From the NCBI GenBank assembly GCA_030824555.1, contig JAVBXK010000018.1:186001-250000 (forward strand): a stretch of 64,000 nucleotides of DNA, in the 5' to 3' direction. The position numbers and the translations under genes were made by a program. How positions within the stretch are numbered: position 1 is the first letter of the stretch; the number at the start of each line of letters is the position of its first letter. Positions 42,484 to 53,062 of this stretch are shown here, piece after piece. The DNA is from a bacterium (GTDB taxonomy: Bacteria; Pseudomonadota; Gammaproteobacteria; Burkholderiales; Burkholderiaceae_C). The notes beneath the pieces are model-generated. The model was not told where the DNA came from. It made no database searches and saw only the letters and a list, made by a program, of their open reading frames with translations.

Positions 42484-43296
42484 TCAGTGGGTTTGCGTCT
42501 GACGCCCCGCCCAATGCCACACCAGTGCGCCAACCATCACCATGGGCACGCACAACCACTGGCCCATGCTCATGCCCAATGCCAGCAGACCCAGGTGCGC
42601 ATCGGGTTCGCGGAAGTATTCGGCAATGAACCGGAACACGCCGTAGCCGAACACAAATGCGGCAGCCACCTGACCCGGTTTGCGCTCGGTGCGCGCATAC
42701 AGCCAGATCAAGACGAACAGCAACATGCCTTCCAGCAAGAACTGATAGACCTGCGACGGATGGCGTGGCAACTCGCCCGCGCCACGGAACACCATGGCCC
42801 ATGGCAGCGACGGATCAGCCAAGCGCCCCCAGAGCTCCCCATTGATGAAATTGCCCACCCGCCCAGCCGCCAACCCCGTGGGCACGCAAGGTGCAACGAA
42901 GTCCATCACCTGCAAAAACGGGCGCTGGCGCGAGTGCGCAAACCAGACCATGGCCACAACGACCCCCAGCAAGCCCCCGTGAAAACTCATGCCGCCTTGC
43001 CAGACAGCAAAGATTTCCAACGGATTGGCCAGGTAATAAAGCGGTTTGTAAAAAAGGCAATACCCGATGCGCCCCCCCAGCACCACCCCCATGACACCCA
43101 GAAACAGGATGTCTTCCACATCCCGTTTTTGCCAGATACCTTGTGCCGCCAGCCGAGCAAACGGCTGTTGATGCAAGCGGCGCAAACCGAGCGCCATGAA
43201 CAGTGCGAATGCGGCCAGATACGTCAGGCCATACCAGTGAACAGCCAGCGGCCCCACCTGCAAGGCGACCGGGTTGATTTGAGGGTGAATCAGCAT
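42484..43296 (-). CDS. lgt: Prolipoprotein diacylglyceryl transferase
   Basis: [64 protein letters not shown]. Confidence 0.96.
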   Translation of the reverse strand: MLIHPQINPVALQVGPLAVHWYGLTYLAAFALFMALGLRRLHQQPFARLAAQGIWQKRDVEDILFLGVMGVVLGGRIGYCLFYKPLYYLANPLEIFAVWQGGMSFHGGLLGVVVAMVWFAHSRQRPFLQVMDFVAPCVPTGLAAGRVGNFINGELWGRLADPSLPWAMVFRGAGELPRHPSQVYQFLLEGMLLFVLIWLYARTERKPGQVAAAFVFGYGVFRFIAEYFREPDAHLGLLALGMSMGQWLCVPMVMVGALVWHWAGRQTQTH

Positions 43297-43334
43297 GGGC
43301 TGGATTGTGCCCGAGCCCGGTTGCACAAACGCGG

Positions 43335-44114
43335 TCAGCTGCCCTTACCCACACGGGCCAGAACAGCCTCGTCCTGGCGGGTCAGGCGGCCCGCGTCGCG
43401 CACCTGTGCGATCACGTCAGGGCGGCACTGGGCCGTGGCCTGCAAACTGGCATCGCGCCTGAAACGGGCAATGCGTTCGTGGTTGCCCGACATCAGCACG
43501 TCGGGCACCCGGTGGTCCACCGCATGGTGCTGCCACACCTCGGGGCGGGTGTAATGCGGGCAATCAAGCAGGCCGTCCAGAGCAGGGTTAAAGCTGTCTT
43601 GCTGGTGGCTGCCCGCATCGTTCAACACGCCGGGCTGCAACCGCGCCACCGCATCAAGCAAGGCAATGGCTGCGATTTCGCCACCCGACAGCACGAAATC
43701 GCCCAGGCTGATCTGGGTGTCCACGCATTGATCGATGAAGCGCTGGTCGATGCCTTCATAGCGGCCGCACACCAGCACCGCACCGGCACTGTCGGACCAG
43801 GCTTGTACGGCAGGGTGATCCAGTGTCTGCCCCATGGGCGAAAACAGCACCACTTTGGCCTGCTGTGCGGCGGGCTCAGCCCGGGCAACGCGTACAGCGG
43901 TCAGACAACGCGCCAATGGCTCGGCCATCATGACCATGCCGGGGCCACCGCCGAAGGGCCGGTCATCTACCCGGCGGTAGTTGCCATCGGCAAAGTCACG
44001 CAGGTTCCACAGCACCACGTCAACCAGCTTCTGCTCGAAAGCACGGCGGTTGATGCCTTGCGACAAAAACGGCCCGAACAGGTTGGGAAACAGCGTGATG
44101 ACATCAAACCGCAT
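43335..44114 (-). CDS. trmD: tRNA (guanine-N1)-methyltransferase
   Basis: [54 protein letters not shown]. Confidence 0.97.
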   Translation of the reverse strand: MRFDVITLFPNLFGPFLSQGINRRAFEQKLVDVVLWNLRDFADGNYRRVDDRPFGGGPGMVMMAEPLARCLTAVRVARAEPAAQQAKVVLFSPMGQTLDHPAVQAWSDSAGAVLVCGRYEGIDQRFIDQCVDTQISLGDFVLSGGEIAAIALLDAVARLQPGVLNDAGSHQQDSFNPALDGLLDCPHYTRPEVWQHHAVDHRVPDVLMSGNHERIARFRRDASLQATAQCRPDVIAQVRDAGRLTRQDEAVLARVGKGS

Positions 44115-44174
44115 GGCCACACCCTGGCTGCACGCAGTCCACCCACACGGCAAAGTCCGTTGCGGTGTTCATAT

Positions 44175-44753
44175 TCAGTAGTCTGGTTGCCAGTCAACCG
44201 TGATGAGGCCTGCAGCCTTGTCGACCTTGTCGACATATGCCGCCACGAACGGGATCATCCGCTCGGCGGCTTTGCCGTCTTGCTCGAACGCCAGCACCAG
44301 CACGGAAGTGGGCCCTGTTGCCATGAGGTCTTGCACCACGCCAAGCGAAACGCCCTCGCGGTTGACCACCTTCAGGCCCATCAGGTCAACCCAATAGAAC
44401 TCGTCGGGATCGCTACTGGTGGGGAACTGACTGCGCGACACGAATATGCGCGCGCCCTTGAGCGCCTCGGCTGCATTGCGATCGGCCATGCCTTCGAACA
44501 GCGCCACCAGCGTGTCGGCATGCGGTTTGACCTGGGTCAGTTGCACGCTGACGGTGCCATCGAAGGCCACAAACTGGCGATCGTGCGGGGGCGTGGGGCG
44601 CTGCAGAAACCATTCGGTCGCATCCAGCAAGGCATCGGGTGCCGTGCTGTGTGCGTGCACCTTCACCCAACCCTTGATGCCCCAAGCCTCACCGATGCGC
44701 CCCAGTTCGACCGCGTCGGACGGCAACTCGCAAGCAGAAAACAGTGGGGTCAT
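44175..44753 (-). CDS. rimM: 16S rRNA processing protein RimM
   Basis: VELGRIGEAWGIKGWVKVH; DEFYWVDLMGLKVVN; ERMIPFV. Confidence 0.95.
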   Translation of the reverse strand: MTPLFSACELPSDAVELGRIGEAWGIKGWVKVHAHSTAPDALLDATEWFLQRPTPPHDRQFVAFDGTVSVQLTQVKPHADTLVALFEGMADRNAAEALKGARIFVSRSQFPTSSDPDEFYWVDLMGLKVVNREGVSLGVVQDLMATGPTSVLVLAFEQDGKAAERMIPFVAAYVDKVDKAAGLITVDWQPDY

Positions 44754-44857
44754 GTGCTCATCCAGCAGGAAAAATGAAAAAAGCGATGTACCCTGAGCGG
44801 AAAACCGCCGGACACATCGCCTGCAGATCAACCGGTGACAGCGTCACCAGTGAATGA

Positions 44858-45112
44858 TCAGACAGCTGCCTTGGCTGCGTTCGTTTTGATCAAACGCGTC
44901 ACGGTGTCGGATGGCTGAGCACCCACGCCAGTCCAGTAGGTCAGACGGTCAGCTGCAAGGCGCAACATCTCTTCGCCACCTTTGGCCATGGGGTTGTAAA
45001 AGCCGATGCGCTCGATGAAACGGCCATCGCGGCGGTCGCGCTTGTCTGCGACGACGATGTTGTAGAAAGGACGGGCTTTGGCACCGCCGCGGGAAAGTCG
45101 GATGACGACCAT
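44858..45112 (-). CDS. rpsP: 30S ribosomal protein S16
   Basis: [41 protein letters not shown]. Confidence 0.98.
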   Translation of the reverse strand: MVVIRLSRGGAKARPFYNIVVADKRDRRDGRFIERIGFYNPMAKGGEEMLRLAADRLTYWTGVGAQPSDTVTRLIKTNAAKAAV

Positions 45113-45325
45113 GATGAATCTTTCGTGTGAAGATGCCCACTGAAATGCACAGTGAACAGCTTCCGGGTCATTCGCCATCGTTTGAGACACCGACTGACCA
45201 CCCGGTCAGCGAAACGCGGCAAAGCCTTTGATTATAGCGGCCCTTGCGCAGCTTTTCAGCCACACCCTGATCGCCCGGCCATGAGACGATAGAGCCTAAC
45301 CGGATCACCCAAACGCGCAACCTTC

Positions 45326-45871
45326 ATGCCCCAACAGACCACCGCGATCGTTCGTCCCAGCACGGACGCCGACATGACTGCCATCACACGAATTTACGCA
45401 CACCATGTGCTCAACGGCACGGGCACTTTTGAGACCAGCCCACCGACTGAGGCCGAGATGCGCACCCGCCGTGCCGACGTGCTGGGCAAAAACTTGCCTT
45501 GGCTGGTGATCGAAACCAATGGTTACGTTGCCGGGTTTGCCTATGCGAACTGGTTCAAACCTCGCCCTGCCTACCGATTTTCGGTTGAAGACTCGATCTA
45601 CATGGCTCAGGAAGCCACTGGCAAGGGGCTGGGCAAACAGCTGCTGAATGAACTGCTGCTGCAGCTGGAACGCCGTGGCGTGCGCAAGGTGATGGCCGTG
45701 ATCGGCGACTCGGCCAATGCGGGCTCTGTCGGCTTGCACCGGTCTGCAGGGTTCGAGCAGGCTGGTGTGATCGAATCATGTGGCTGGAAGTTCGGCCGGT
45801 GGCTGGACATCGTGCTGATGCAAAAGGCCATTGGCGAAGGCAACACGACACCACCCGACAGCACCCACTGA
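45326..45871 (+). CDS. GNAT-family N-acetyltransferase (phosphinothricin acetyltransferase-like)
   Basis: IVRPSTDADMTAITRIYAHHVLNGTGTFETSPPTEAEM; GKGLGKQLLNELL. Confidence 0.88.
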   Translation: MPQQTTAIVRPSTDADMTAITRIYAHHVLNGTGTFETSPPTEAEMRTRRADVLGKNLPWLVIETNGYVAGFAYANWFKPRPAYRFSVEDSIYMAQEATGKGLGKQLLNELLLQLERRGVRKVMAVIGDSANAGSVGLHRSAGFEQAGVIESCGWKFGRWLDIVLMQKAIGEGNTTPPDSTH

Positions 45872-45926
45872 GGGCAAGGCCAATTCGGACTGACGCCGTG
45901 TCAGTGGCTGGCACGGTTTCAGCCGT

Positions 45927-46868
45927 TCAGGCCAACCACAGCATCCAGGCACTCAAGGTGACCAGCGCGAGCAAGGTTGACAAACCGATGCTCGCTGTCA
46001 CCAGGTCATGGGCCACACCGTAGCGCTGCGAAAACAAGAACACATTGGCCCCCATGGGCAGACCGGCGGCCACCACCATCACCGTCAGCGGCAACCCGGA
46101 GATGCCAAAGCCCCAAGCCGACAACCCCACCAGCACGGGCAACAGCAGGTTTTTGCACAGGCTGATGCCCTGCGCAGCCCGCCAGTGCGCACCCACCGGC
46201 GAACGCGCCAGCGTCACACCCACCAACACCAGCGACACCGGCCCGAACGCACTGCCCAGCAGTGCCAACGGCTTGTCCACCGTGGCGGGCAAGTTCCAAC
46301 CCGTTTGTGCGAACAACAGACCACACACAATGGGCAAGGGAATGGGGTGCAGCAAGGCACTGGCAAACGCCCTCCCGGCGGTGGCCAACAGGCTGCGGGC
46401 ATTCATGGGCCCGGCATGCGCCACGGCCAGTTCCAGCACGACCGTGGCGGTGGTCAGCAAAATGAGTGCATGGACAGACACCAGCGTCAGCAGGGTCACC
46501 AAACCGGCCTGTCCGTAGGCCAGCTCGACCAGCGTGATGCCGATCATCACCATGTTGGAAAACACCCCCGCCAACGCCATGACGACGCCGCGCGCGGTGA
46601 AACCGAACACGCCGATCAACACCCCAAAGCAACCCAACGCCGCCAGAAAATAGGCCCCGATGGGACGCAGGTCCAGTTGCTCCATGTGCACGTTGCTCAT
46701 GGTCCGAAACAGCAGCGCCGGTATCAGCAGCATGAAGGTCAGGTTGGACAGGTCTTTCACCGCCTCGATCCGTATCCAACCCACGCGCCCGGCCACGACA
46801 CCTGCCGCAATGAGCAGAAACACCGGCGCCAAAGACGCGAACACGGGCAAGGCAGCTTGCAAGTTCAC
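45927..46868 (-). CDS. AEC-family (auxin efflux carrier-like) transporter
   Basis: 10-TM pattern; FASLAPVFLLIAAGVVAGRVGWI; GLPMGANVFLFSQRYG. Confidence 0.88.
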   Translation of the reverse strand: MNLQAALPVFASLAPVFLLIAAGVVAGRVGWIRIEAVKDLSNLTFMLLIPALLFRTMSNVHMEQLDLRPIGAYFLAALGCFGVLIGVFGFTARGVVMALAGVFSNMVMIGITLVELAYGQAGLVTLLTLVSVHALILLTTATVVLELAVAHAGPMNARSLLATAGRAFASALLHPIPLPIVCGLLFAQTGWNLPATVDKPLALLGSAFGPVSLVLVGVTLARSPVGAHWRAAQGISLCKNLLLPVLVGLSAWGFGISGLPLTVMVVAAGLPMGANVFLFSQRYGVAHDLVTASIGLSTLLALVTLSAWMLWLA

Positions 46869-46869
46869 G

Positions 46870-47523
46870 TCACTTCACCGCCACAGCAAAAGTCATGCGG
46901 TAGAAAAGCCCTTGCGGATCGTCATCGAGCACGTGCAACCGCCCTTCCACCACCACGGCCTCCTGGCTGTATTTGACCGGTGTACGCGTGCGCACTTCAA
47001 GCATGCTTTCGGGGCCGCCAGGTGTGCAAAACGCGCACGTCAAGGGCACGGACGACACCAGGAAATGGCTCTGCTTCTCGCCAGGGGCCAACGGCATCAT
47101 GAAACCCTGCACGCGAACCGTCGTGCCGTGCAGCGCACGGACATTGGCGGGAAATTCAGGCATCAAGCGTCGCCCCACCGTCTTCATCTTCACCGCCGTC
47201 AAGCTGGACCATGGCACCACGTCGTTTCGCGGTTGCAACGGGGCAAAAGGGCTGTTGGGGCTGTGCTGACCCGGGCCCTGCCCCAACGGTGGCAACGCCC
47301 CTGCGGGCAACTGCCCGTCCGCACCCGGCCCCCCTGGCACCGTGGCCACAGGTGCCGTCAACACGGGCTGGCCAGGTGCCTGTGCCAGAACCGGGCTGCT
47401 GGCCACCTCCACACCGAACCAGGCCAGCGCCATGGCCCACACGCCATACCCCAAGGCGGACCAGCGCCTAGCTTGGCCCTGAGCCTGCACACGGGGCCAA
47501 GTGGCGGGCAACTCAGTGCGCAT
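46870..47523 (-). CDS. DUF3299-like exported protein
   Basis: TVRVQGFMMPLAPGEKQSHFLVSSVPLTCAFCTPGGPESMLEVRTRTPVKYSQEAVVVEGRLHVLDDDPQGLFYRM. Confidence 0.7.
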   Translation of the reverse strand: MRTELPATWPRVQAQGQARRWSALGYGVWAMALAWFGVEVASSPVLAQAPGQPVLTAPVATVPGGPGADGQLPAGALPPLGQGPGQHSPNSPFAPLQPRNDVVPWSSLTAVKMKTVGRRLMPEFPANVRALHGTTVRVQGFMMPLAPGEKQSHFLVSSVPLTCAFCTPGGPESMLEVRTRTPVKYSQEAVVVEGRLHVLDDDPQGLFYRMTFAVAVK

Positions 47524-47761
47524 GCTTCATGCCACACATCTTGCCAATGCCCAGGCCTTTGCAGGCAGCCTGCAGCTCGGCCACGCAGACTTTTTCATCC
47601 TTTTTAACCTCCAGGCATTTGGCCGCGCCTTCGTGGGCCACCGCCATCGCGCGGTGGCGGGCAGCGTCTTCGGCCAACTCTTTGTCATTGTGAGCCTGGG
47701 CAAACACCGGTGCCACACAAACCGACCACAACACGCACACCCACAGCTTCTTCATCGCCAA
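47513..47761 (-). CDS. Small exported Cys/His-containing protein, function unknown
   Basis: MAMKKLWVCVLWSVCVAPVFAQA signal peptide, then KCLEVKKDEKVCVAELQAACKGLGIGKMCGMKHAH; overlaps the DUF3299-like start by 11 nt. Confidence 0.65.
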   Translation of the reverse strand: MAMKKLWVCVLWSVCVAPVFAQAHNDKELAEDAARHRAMAVAHEGAAKCLEVKKDEKVCVAELQAACKGLGIGKMCGMKHAH

Positions 47762-47892
47762 CTCCTCTCAAAAGAACAAACAAACCACTGGGCCAGCTCG
47801 CCCGCTCGGGATGCACAACTCAGTCGGTCAATTGACCCGTTATCCAGCCCTGCTTCGACCGGTGTATGGCACGCAGAAACCCTGTCACTGAA

Positions 47893-48444
47893 TCACGTAC
47901 CAGCCCCAGGCACCCCTGCCGCAGGGGATACGGGATCCACGCACACGTTGCAGGTCCCGTGAATGGACAGATCGACCCGTTGCCCGTGGTGGCCCAGATT
48001 GGCAAGGGTTTTGAGCAACTGGTCGGCCACCGCCTGGGTGGGGGGACTGGCCTCGATCAGGCGGAACTGGCGGTGGCAAGCATCGCACTCGAAACGCGGC
48101 ACCACGCCGCTCTCGCCCGCAGATCGCCCGTCTGTCAAGCTGGCGGCCAGGGCATAGCGCCAGGTGCGGGCAGCATCGTCGGCGTGGCGGATCAGCAGCC
48201 CAGTGCCGACCAGCCGGTCAAGCAAGCGGTAGAGGGTGACACGGTTCACGTCCAGCCCCTGCGCCAGCAAAGCCGCTTCGACATCCGCATGCGTGGCCGA
48301 GCGCGTGCCGTCAGCCACAAACAGCTGCAACACAGCACGCGTGGCGCGTGTGCGGCGCAACCCTGCGAGGGCCAGCCGGGTGTCGAGCTCGGCCTCGGCA
48401 ACAGGCAGGGTCCGTGCGGTTTCGTCGGCGTTATGGGTGGGCAT
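47893..48444 (-). CDS. zur: Fur-family regulator, probable Zur
   Basis: DGTRSATHADVEAALLAQGLDVNRVTLYRLLDRLVGTGLL; FECDACHRQF, GTCNVC zinc ligands; divergent from a zinc-type ABC importer. Confidence 0.85.
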   Translation of the reverse strand: MPTHNADETARTLPVAEAELDTRLALAGLRRTRATRAVLQLFVADGTRSATHADVEAALLAQGLDVNRVTLYRLLDRLVGTGLLIRHADDAARTWRYALAASLTDGRSAGESGVVPRFECDACHRQFRLIEASPPTQAVADQLLKTLANLGHHGQRVDLSIHGTCNVCVDPVSPAAGVPGAGT

Positions 48445-48479
48445 GGTGGTGTTGGGATAGCGGAGCAGCACACCAATAA

Positions 48480-48535
48480 CGCAACCATGTTGCGCTATGA
48501 TGCCATGCAACGCAATTCAGTTGCATTAGTTGCAA
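48480..48535. promoter_or_regulatory. Clustered GCAAC/GTTGC inverted repeats, candidate Zur operators
   Basis: CGCAAC-CAT-GTTGCG (48480-48494); ATGCAAC-gcaattca-GTTGCAT (48505-48526); TTGCA-ttagt-TGCAA (48521-48535). Confidence 0.6.
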
Positions 48536-48601
48536 TGCTCACCATCTTACCGCCAACCTGCACCGCCAGCACAACCACACCACCCCTCTGCGACCACCCG
48601 C

Positions 48602-48760
48602 ATGCCCACTTTGCGCCCAAATCAACCTTCCCCAGCTGCAGCCAACGCACCCCCAGCCAGCTTTCTACAGTGCTCAGCCTGGCGACGCGCATGGCTGGCT
48701 GCGGCACTGCTGGCAGGTTTGTGGCTGGTGCTGCTGGCATCGCTGTCGGCAACAGACTGA
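48602..48760 (+). CDS. Possible 52 aa single-TM small protein at the head of the zinc ABC operon
   Basis: MPTLRPNQPSPAAANAPPASFLQCSAWRRAWLAAALLAGLWLVLLASLSATD*, 22 bp before the ABC ATPase start. Confidence 0.3.
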   Translation: MPTLRPNQPSPAAANAPPASFLQCSAWRRAWLAAALLAGLWLVLLASLSATD

Positions 48761-48782
48761 GAGGCGGGAGCCGGACAACCCC

Positions 48783-49670
48783 ATGACCACCACAGCCACC
48801 CTGCCCCAACGTGTTGCCATCGAACTGCACAACCTGACGCTGGGTTACGAGCGCCACCCCGCCGTGCACCACCTGTCAACCACTTTGCCGCCCGGTTCGC
48901 TGGTGGCCGTGGTGGGGCCCAACGGGGCGGGCAAATCCACCCTCATCAAGGCTTTGGCCGGGCTGGTGTGGCCCATGCAGGGGCACATTGCGGGGCTGGC
49001 GGGTCAGCGCGTGGCCTACCTGCCGCAGCGCGACGACATGGACCACAGCTTCCCCATCACCCTATCTGACATGGTGGCCATGGGCCTGTGGCACGAGGTA
49101 GGCGCCCTGGGTGGCTACAGCCGCGCCCAGCGCCAGCGTTGTGCCGATGCCCTGGCCCAGGTGGGCTTGAACGGGTTTGGCCAACGCACCATTGCCACCC
49201 TGTCGGGCGGGCAGTTTCAACGTGCCCTGTTTGCCCGGCTGATGCTGCAAGACGCGCCGGTCATTTTGCTGGACGAGCCCTTTGCCGGGGTGGACACCCG
49301 TACCTGCCGCGACCTGCTGGCCCTGCTGCACACCTGGCACGCACAAGGCCGCACCGTGCTGGCTGTGCTGCACGACATGGAACAGGTGCGACAACATTTC
49401 CCGCACGCCCTGCTGCTGGCGCGCGAGCTGGTGGCCGCTGGCCCCACCGAGATGGTGCTGACTGAAGCCAACCTGCAACGCGCCCGTCGACTGAACGAAG
49501 CCTTTGACGACGACGCGCCCGAGTGTGACGAGACACCGGCCGACACACGGGTTGCGCTGGCGCAGTACGGGCACGTTCATAACCCAGCACACGATCACAA
49601 CCCGGCACACACACGCCCTCACCCGCACACAACCACCGCCCGGCACATGGCAGGGAGCGTTCACCTGTGA
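48783..49670 (+). CDS. Zinc/manganese-type ABC transporter ATP-binding protein (ZnuC/AztA-like)
   Basis: VVGPNGAGKSTLIKALAGL; LSGGQFQRALFARLMLQDAPVILLDEPFAGVD; His-rich C-terminus. Confidence 0.9.
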   Translation: MTTTATLPQRVAIELHNLTLGYERHPAVHHLSTTLPPGSLVAVVGPNGAGKSTLIKALAGLVWPMQGHIAGLAGQRVAYLPQRDDMDHSFPITLSDMVAMGLWHEVGALGGYSRAQRQRCADALAQVGLNGFGQRTIATLSGGQFQRALFARLMLQDAPVILLDEPFAGVDTRTCRDLLALLHTWHAQGRTVLAVLHDMEQVRQHFPHALLLARELVAAGPTEMVLTEANLQRARRLNEAFDDDAPECDETPADTRVALAQYGHVHNPAHDHNPAHTRPHPHTTTARHMAGSVHL

Positions 49671-50554
49671 CCGCTTTGTTCGATCTGCTCTGGGCGGCGC
49701 TGATTCAGCCCGTGGCCGAATTCGGCTTCATGCAACGCGCGCTGACCGGGTGCCTGGCGCTGTCGGTCAGCGCCGCGCCCATGGGCGTGTTTCTGATGTT
49801 GCGGCGCATGAGCCTCACGGGCGACGCCATGGCCCACGGCATCTTGCCCGGTGCGGCGCTGGGCTACCTGGTGGCCGGGCTGTCATTGGGGGCCATGACG
49901 GTGGGCGGCATCGTGGCCGGGCTGCTGGTGGCCGTGGCCTCGGGCTTGGTGGCACGCCATTCCATCCTGCGCGAAGACACCAGCCTGGCCTCGTTCTACC
50001 TGCTGTCGCTGTCAGTGGGCGTGCTGCTGGTGTCGTTGAAAGGCAGCAGCGTCGATTTGCTGCACGTGTTGTTTGGCACCGTGCTGGCACTGAACAACGA
50101 TGCCGTGCTGCTGTTGGGCGGCACCGCCACGCTGACCCTGGTGGGCCTGGCCGTGTTGTACCGCCCGCTGGTGCTGGAGTGTCTGGACCCGGGCTTTTTG
50201 CGCTCGGTCAGCCGCTGGAGCCCGGTGGCGCACTACGGCTTTCTGGTGCTGATGGTGCTCAACCTGGTGGCCGGGTTCCATGCCCTGGGCACGCTGATGG
50301 CCGTGGGCCTGATGGTGCTGCCCGCCGCCACCGCCCGCTTCTGGGCGCGCGACATCACCCGCATGCTGCTGACAGCCACCGCCATTGGGCTGGTGGGGGC
50401 CGTGGCCGGCCTGCTGCTGAGCTACCACGCCGATTTACCCACTGGCCCCGTGATCGTGCTGTGCCTGAGCGTGCTGATGCTGCTGTCGCTGGCGCTGGGC
50501 CCCTACGGCCTGGTGCGCAGCCGCCTGCAACCGGCCACGCACCGCCGGGCCTGA
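49667..50554 (+). CDS. Zinc/manganese-type ABC transporter permease (ZnuB-like)
   Basis: MQRALTGCLALSVSAAPMGVFLMLRRMSLTGDAMAHGILPGAALGYLVAG; ABC-3 family pattern. Confidence 0.92.
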   Translation: MTALFDLLWAALIQPVAEFGFMQRALTGCLALSVSAAPMGVFLMLRRMSLTGDAMAHGILPGAALGYLVAGLSLGAMTVGGIVAGLLVAVASGLVARHSILREDTSLASFYLLSLSVGVLLVSLKGSSVDLLHVLFGTVLALNNDAVLLLGGTATLTLVGLAVLYRPLVLECLDPGFLRSVSRWSPVAHYGFLVLMVLNLVAGFHALGTLMAVGLMVLPAATARFWARDITRMLLTATAIGLVGAVAGLLLSYHADLPTGPVIVLCLSVLMLLSLALGPYGLVRSRLQPATHRRA

Positions 50555-51647
<1,093 letters not shown>

Positions 51648-51649
<2 letters not shown>

Positions 51650-51700
51650 GACGAAAGTCGCTTGCCTGTATGAATAAATTCAACAGCTTGCTACAAACAA
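51648..51700 (-). repeat. AT-rich dispersed repeat, degenerate copy at the znuA-like stop codon
   Basis: Minus strand TGTAGCAAGCTGTTGAATTTATTCATACAGGCAAGCGACTTTC. Confidence 0.4.
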
Positions 51701-51767
51701 GTCATCTGAAACCAGGTTCAGCCGCCTGCCAAATCAGCCCGGAGCCAGCACGGCTGGGTGGCAGCCG

Positions 51768-52958
51768 TCAAACCGGCGCATTCAGCAAGCGCGCCACATC
51801 CACCCGGTAAGCACCCCATGCGGGCAATGCGGCGGCAGCCAATGCCACCGCAAACGCCAGGGCGGGCACGGCCCACAGGTCCACAGGCCAGGCTGTGGCG
51901 GCCACCAGACCCGCTGACTCGGTGGGCATGAGCAAGGGCAACCCGGCCATCAGTGCTTGCGCCAGCGCCAAGCCCAACACACAGGCCAGCGCGGCCAGCC
52001 ACAGGGCTTCGGCCAACAGCAACCCCGCCAGCTTGGCCGGCCCTGCACCCAGCATGCGCAGCATGGCCAGATCGGCACGGCGCTCGCGCACGGCCTGCCA
52101 CAGTGCCATGAACACGCTGAGCGCAGCCACGCCCACCAGCGCCACACCCAGTGCACGCAGCACATCGGCCCCCGCACCCAGCATGCGCAGCAAGCGTGAC
52201 AGCTCATACGCTGGCGCTGCTGCCTGCATGTGGGTGCCCCCATTCACGTGGCGCGGGAAGGTGACGGCGGCCAGCGGCGTGCGGTAGCGGATGAGGGCCA
52301 GCGTGATCTCACGCTCGGCCTGCAGGGCGGCCAGGTCTTCGGCATCGGTCGCCATGTCGGTTTCGTGCACAGCCCAAACCGACTCGGTGGCGGTGAGCAC
52401 CAGGCGGTCGAGCACGCAATCGCAGGCAGCCAGCACGCCCGTCACCGCATAGGGGTGGCCGCCCGCACCCAGGCCGTGCAGCCCGGCAAAACGGTCGCCC
52501 ACACGCATACCCGTTGCTTTGGCCACCTGCGCGCCCAGCACGGCTTGCATGGGGGCCTGCCACCATTGGCCGCTGGCCAGCTGGCCGCCGTACAGCGCCG
52601 GGTAGTCAGGTGTGGTGCCCACGATGCGAAAGCCGTTCAGGTTGTCGCCCAGGCTGATGGGGATGAGCTGGGCCACCTGCGGGTGGCGGCCCAGCGCCTC
52701 CACGTCAGCCAGCGCAACGTTGCCGGGCGGCACGTCCAGGTGGTAGACGCCCGCCAGAATGAGTTGCAACGGGCTGCCCTTGGCACCCACCACCACATCG
52801 ATGCCGGCCACGTCGCGTTCGAGCGCCTGCTGCACGCGCTGTTGTGCCATCAGGATGACCGCCAGCGACCCCAGGCCCAGCGCCAGCACCAGCACGTTCA
52901 ACACCGCAGACAGCGGTTTGGACCACGCATAACGCCAGGACAAACCCAATACATTCAT
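51768..52958 (-). CDS. FtsX/MacB-like ABC transporter permease
   Basis: LSWRYAWSKPLSAVLNVLVLALGLGSLAVILMAQQRV; FtsX-like C-terminal TM region. Confidence 0.85.
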   Translation of the reverse strand: MNVLGLSWRYAWSKPLSAVLNVLVLALGLGSLAVILMAQQRVQQALERDVAGIDVVVGAKGSPLQLILAGVYHLDVPPGNVALADVEALGRHPQVAQLIPISLGDNLNGFRIVGTTPDYPALYGGQLASGQWWQAPMQAVLGAQVAKATGMRVGDRFAGLHGLGAGGHPYAVTGVLAACDCVLDRLVLTATESVWAVHETDMATDAEDLAALQAEREITLALIRYRTPLAAVTFPRHVNGGTHMQAAAPAYELSRLLRMLGAGADVLRALGVALVGVAALSVFMALWQAVRERRADLAMLRMLGAGPAKLAGLLLAEALWLAALACVLGLALAQALMAGLPLLMPTESAGLVAATAWPVDLWAVPALAFAVALAAAALPAWGAYRVDVARLLNAPV

Positions 52959-53010
52959 AGCAAACTATTCAATATCGACTAGTGTTGAAAGCATTTTTTA
53001 CATAAAATAC

Positions 53011-53062
53011 AAAATACATAGCTAGGAAACCAATTGGGATAAGCGATGGAGGGTTATTTCAT
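53011..53062 (+). repeat. AT-rich dispersed repeat, copy forming the 3' end of the ABC ATPase CDS
   Basis: ATAGCTAGGAAACCAATTGGGATAAGCGATGGAGGGTTATTTC versus ATAGCTACAAAACCAATATAGTAAAGCGGTATAGCCTATTTTT (38901 copy). Confidence 0.6.

Noticed and set aside
43305-44777. 490 aa plus-strand ORF
   Set aside because: Antisense to trmD and rimM
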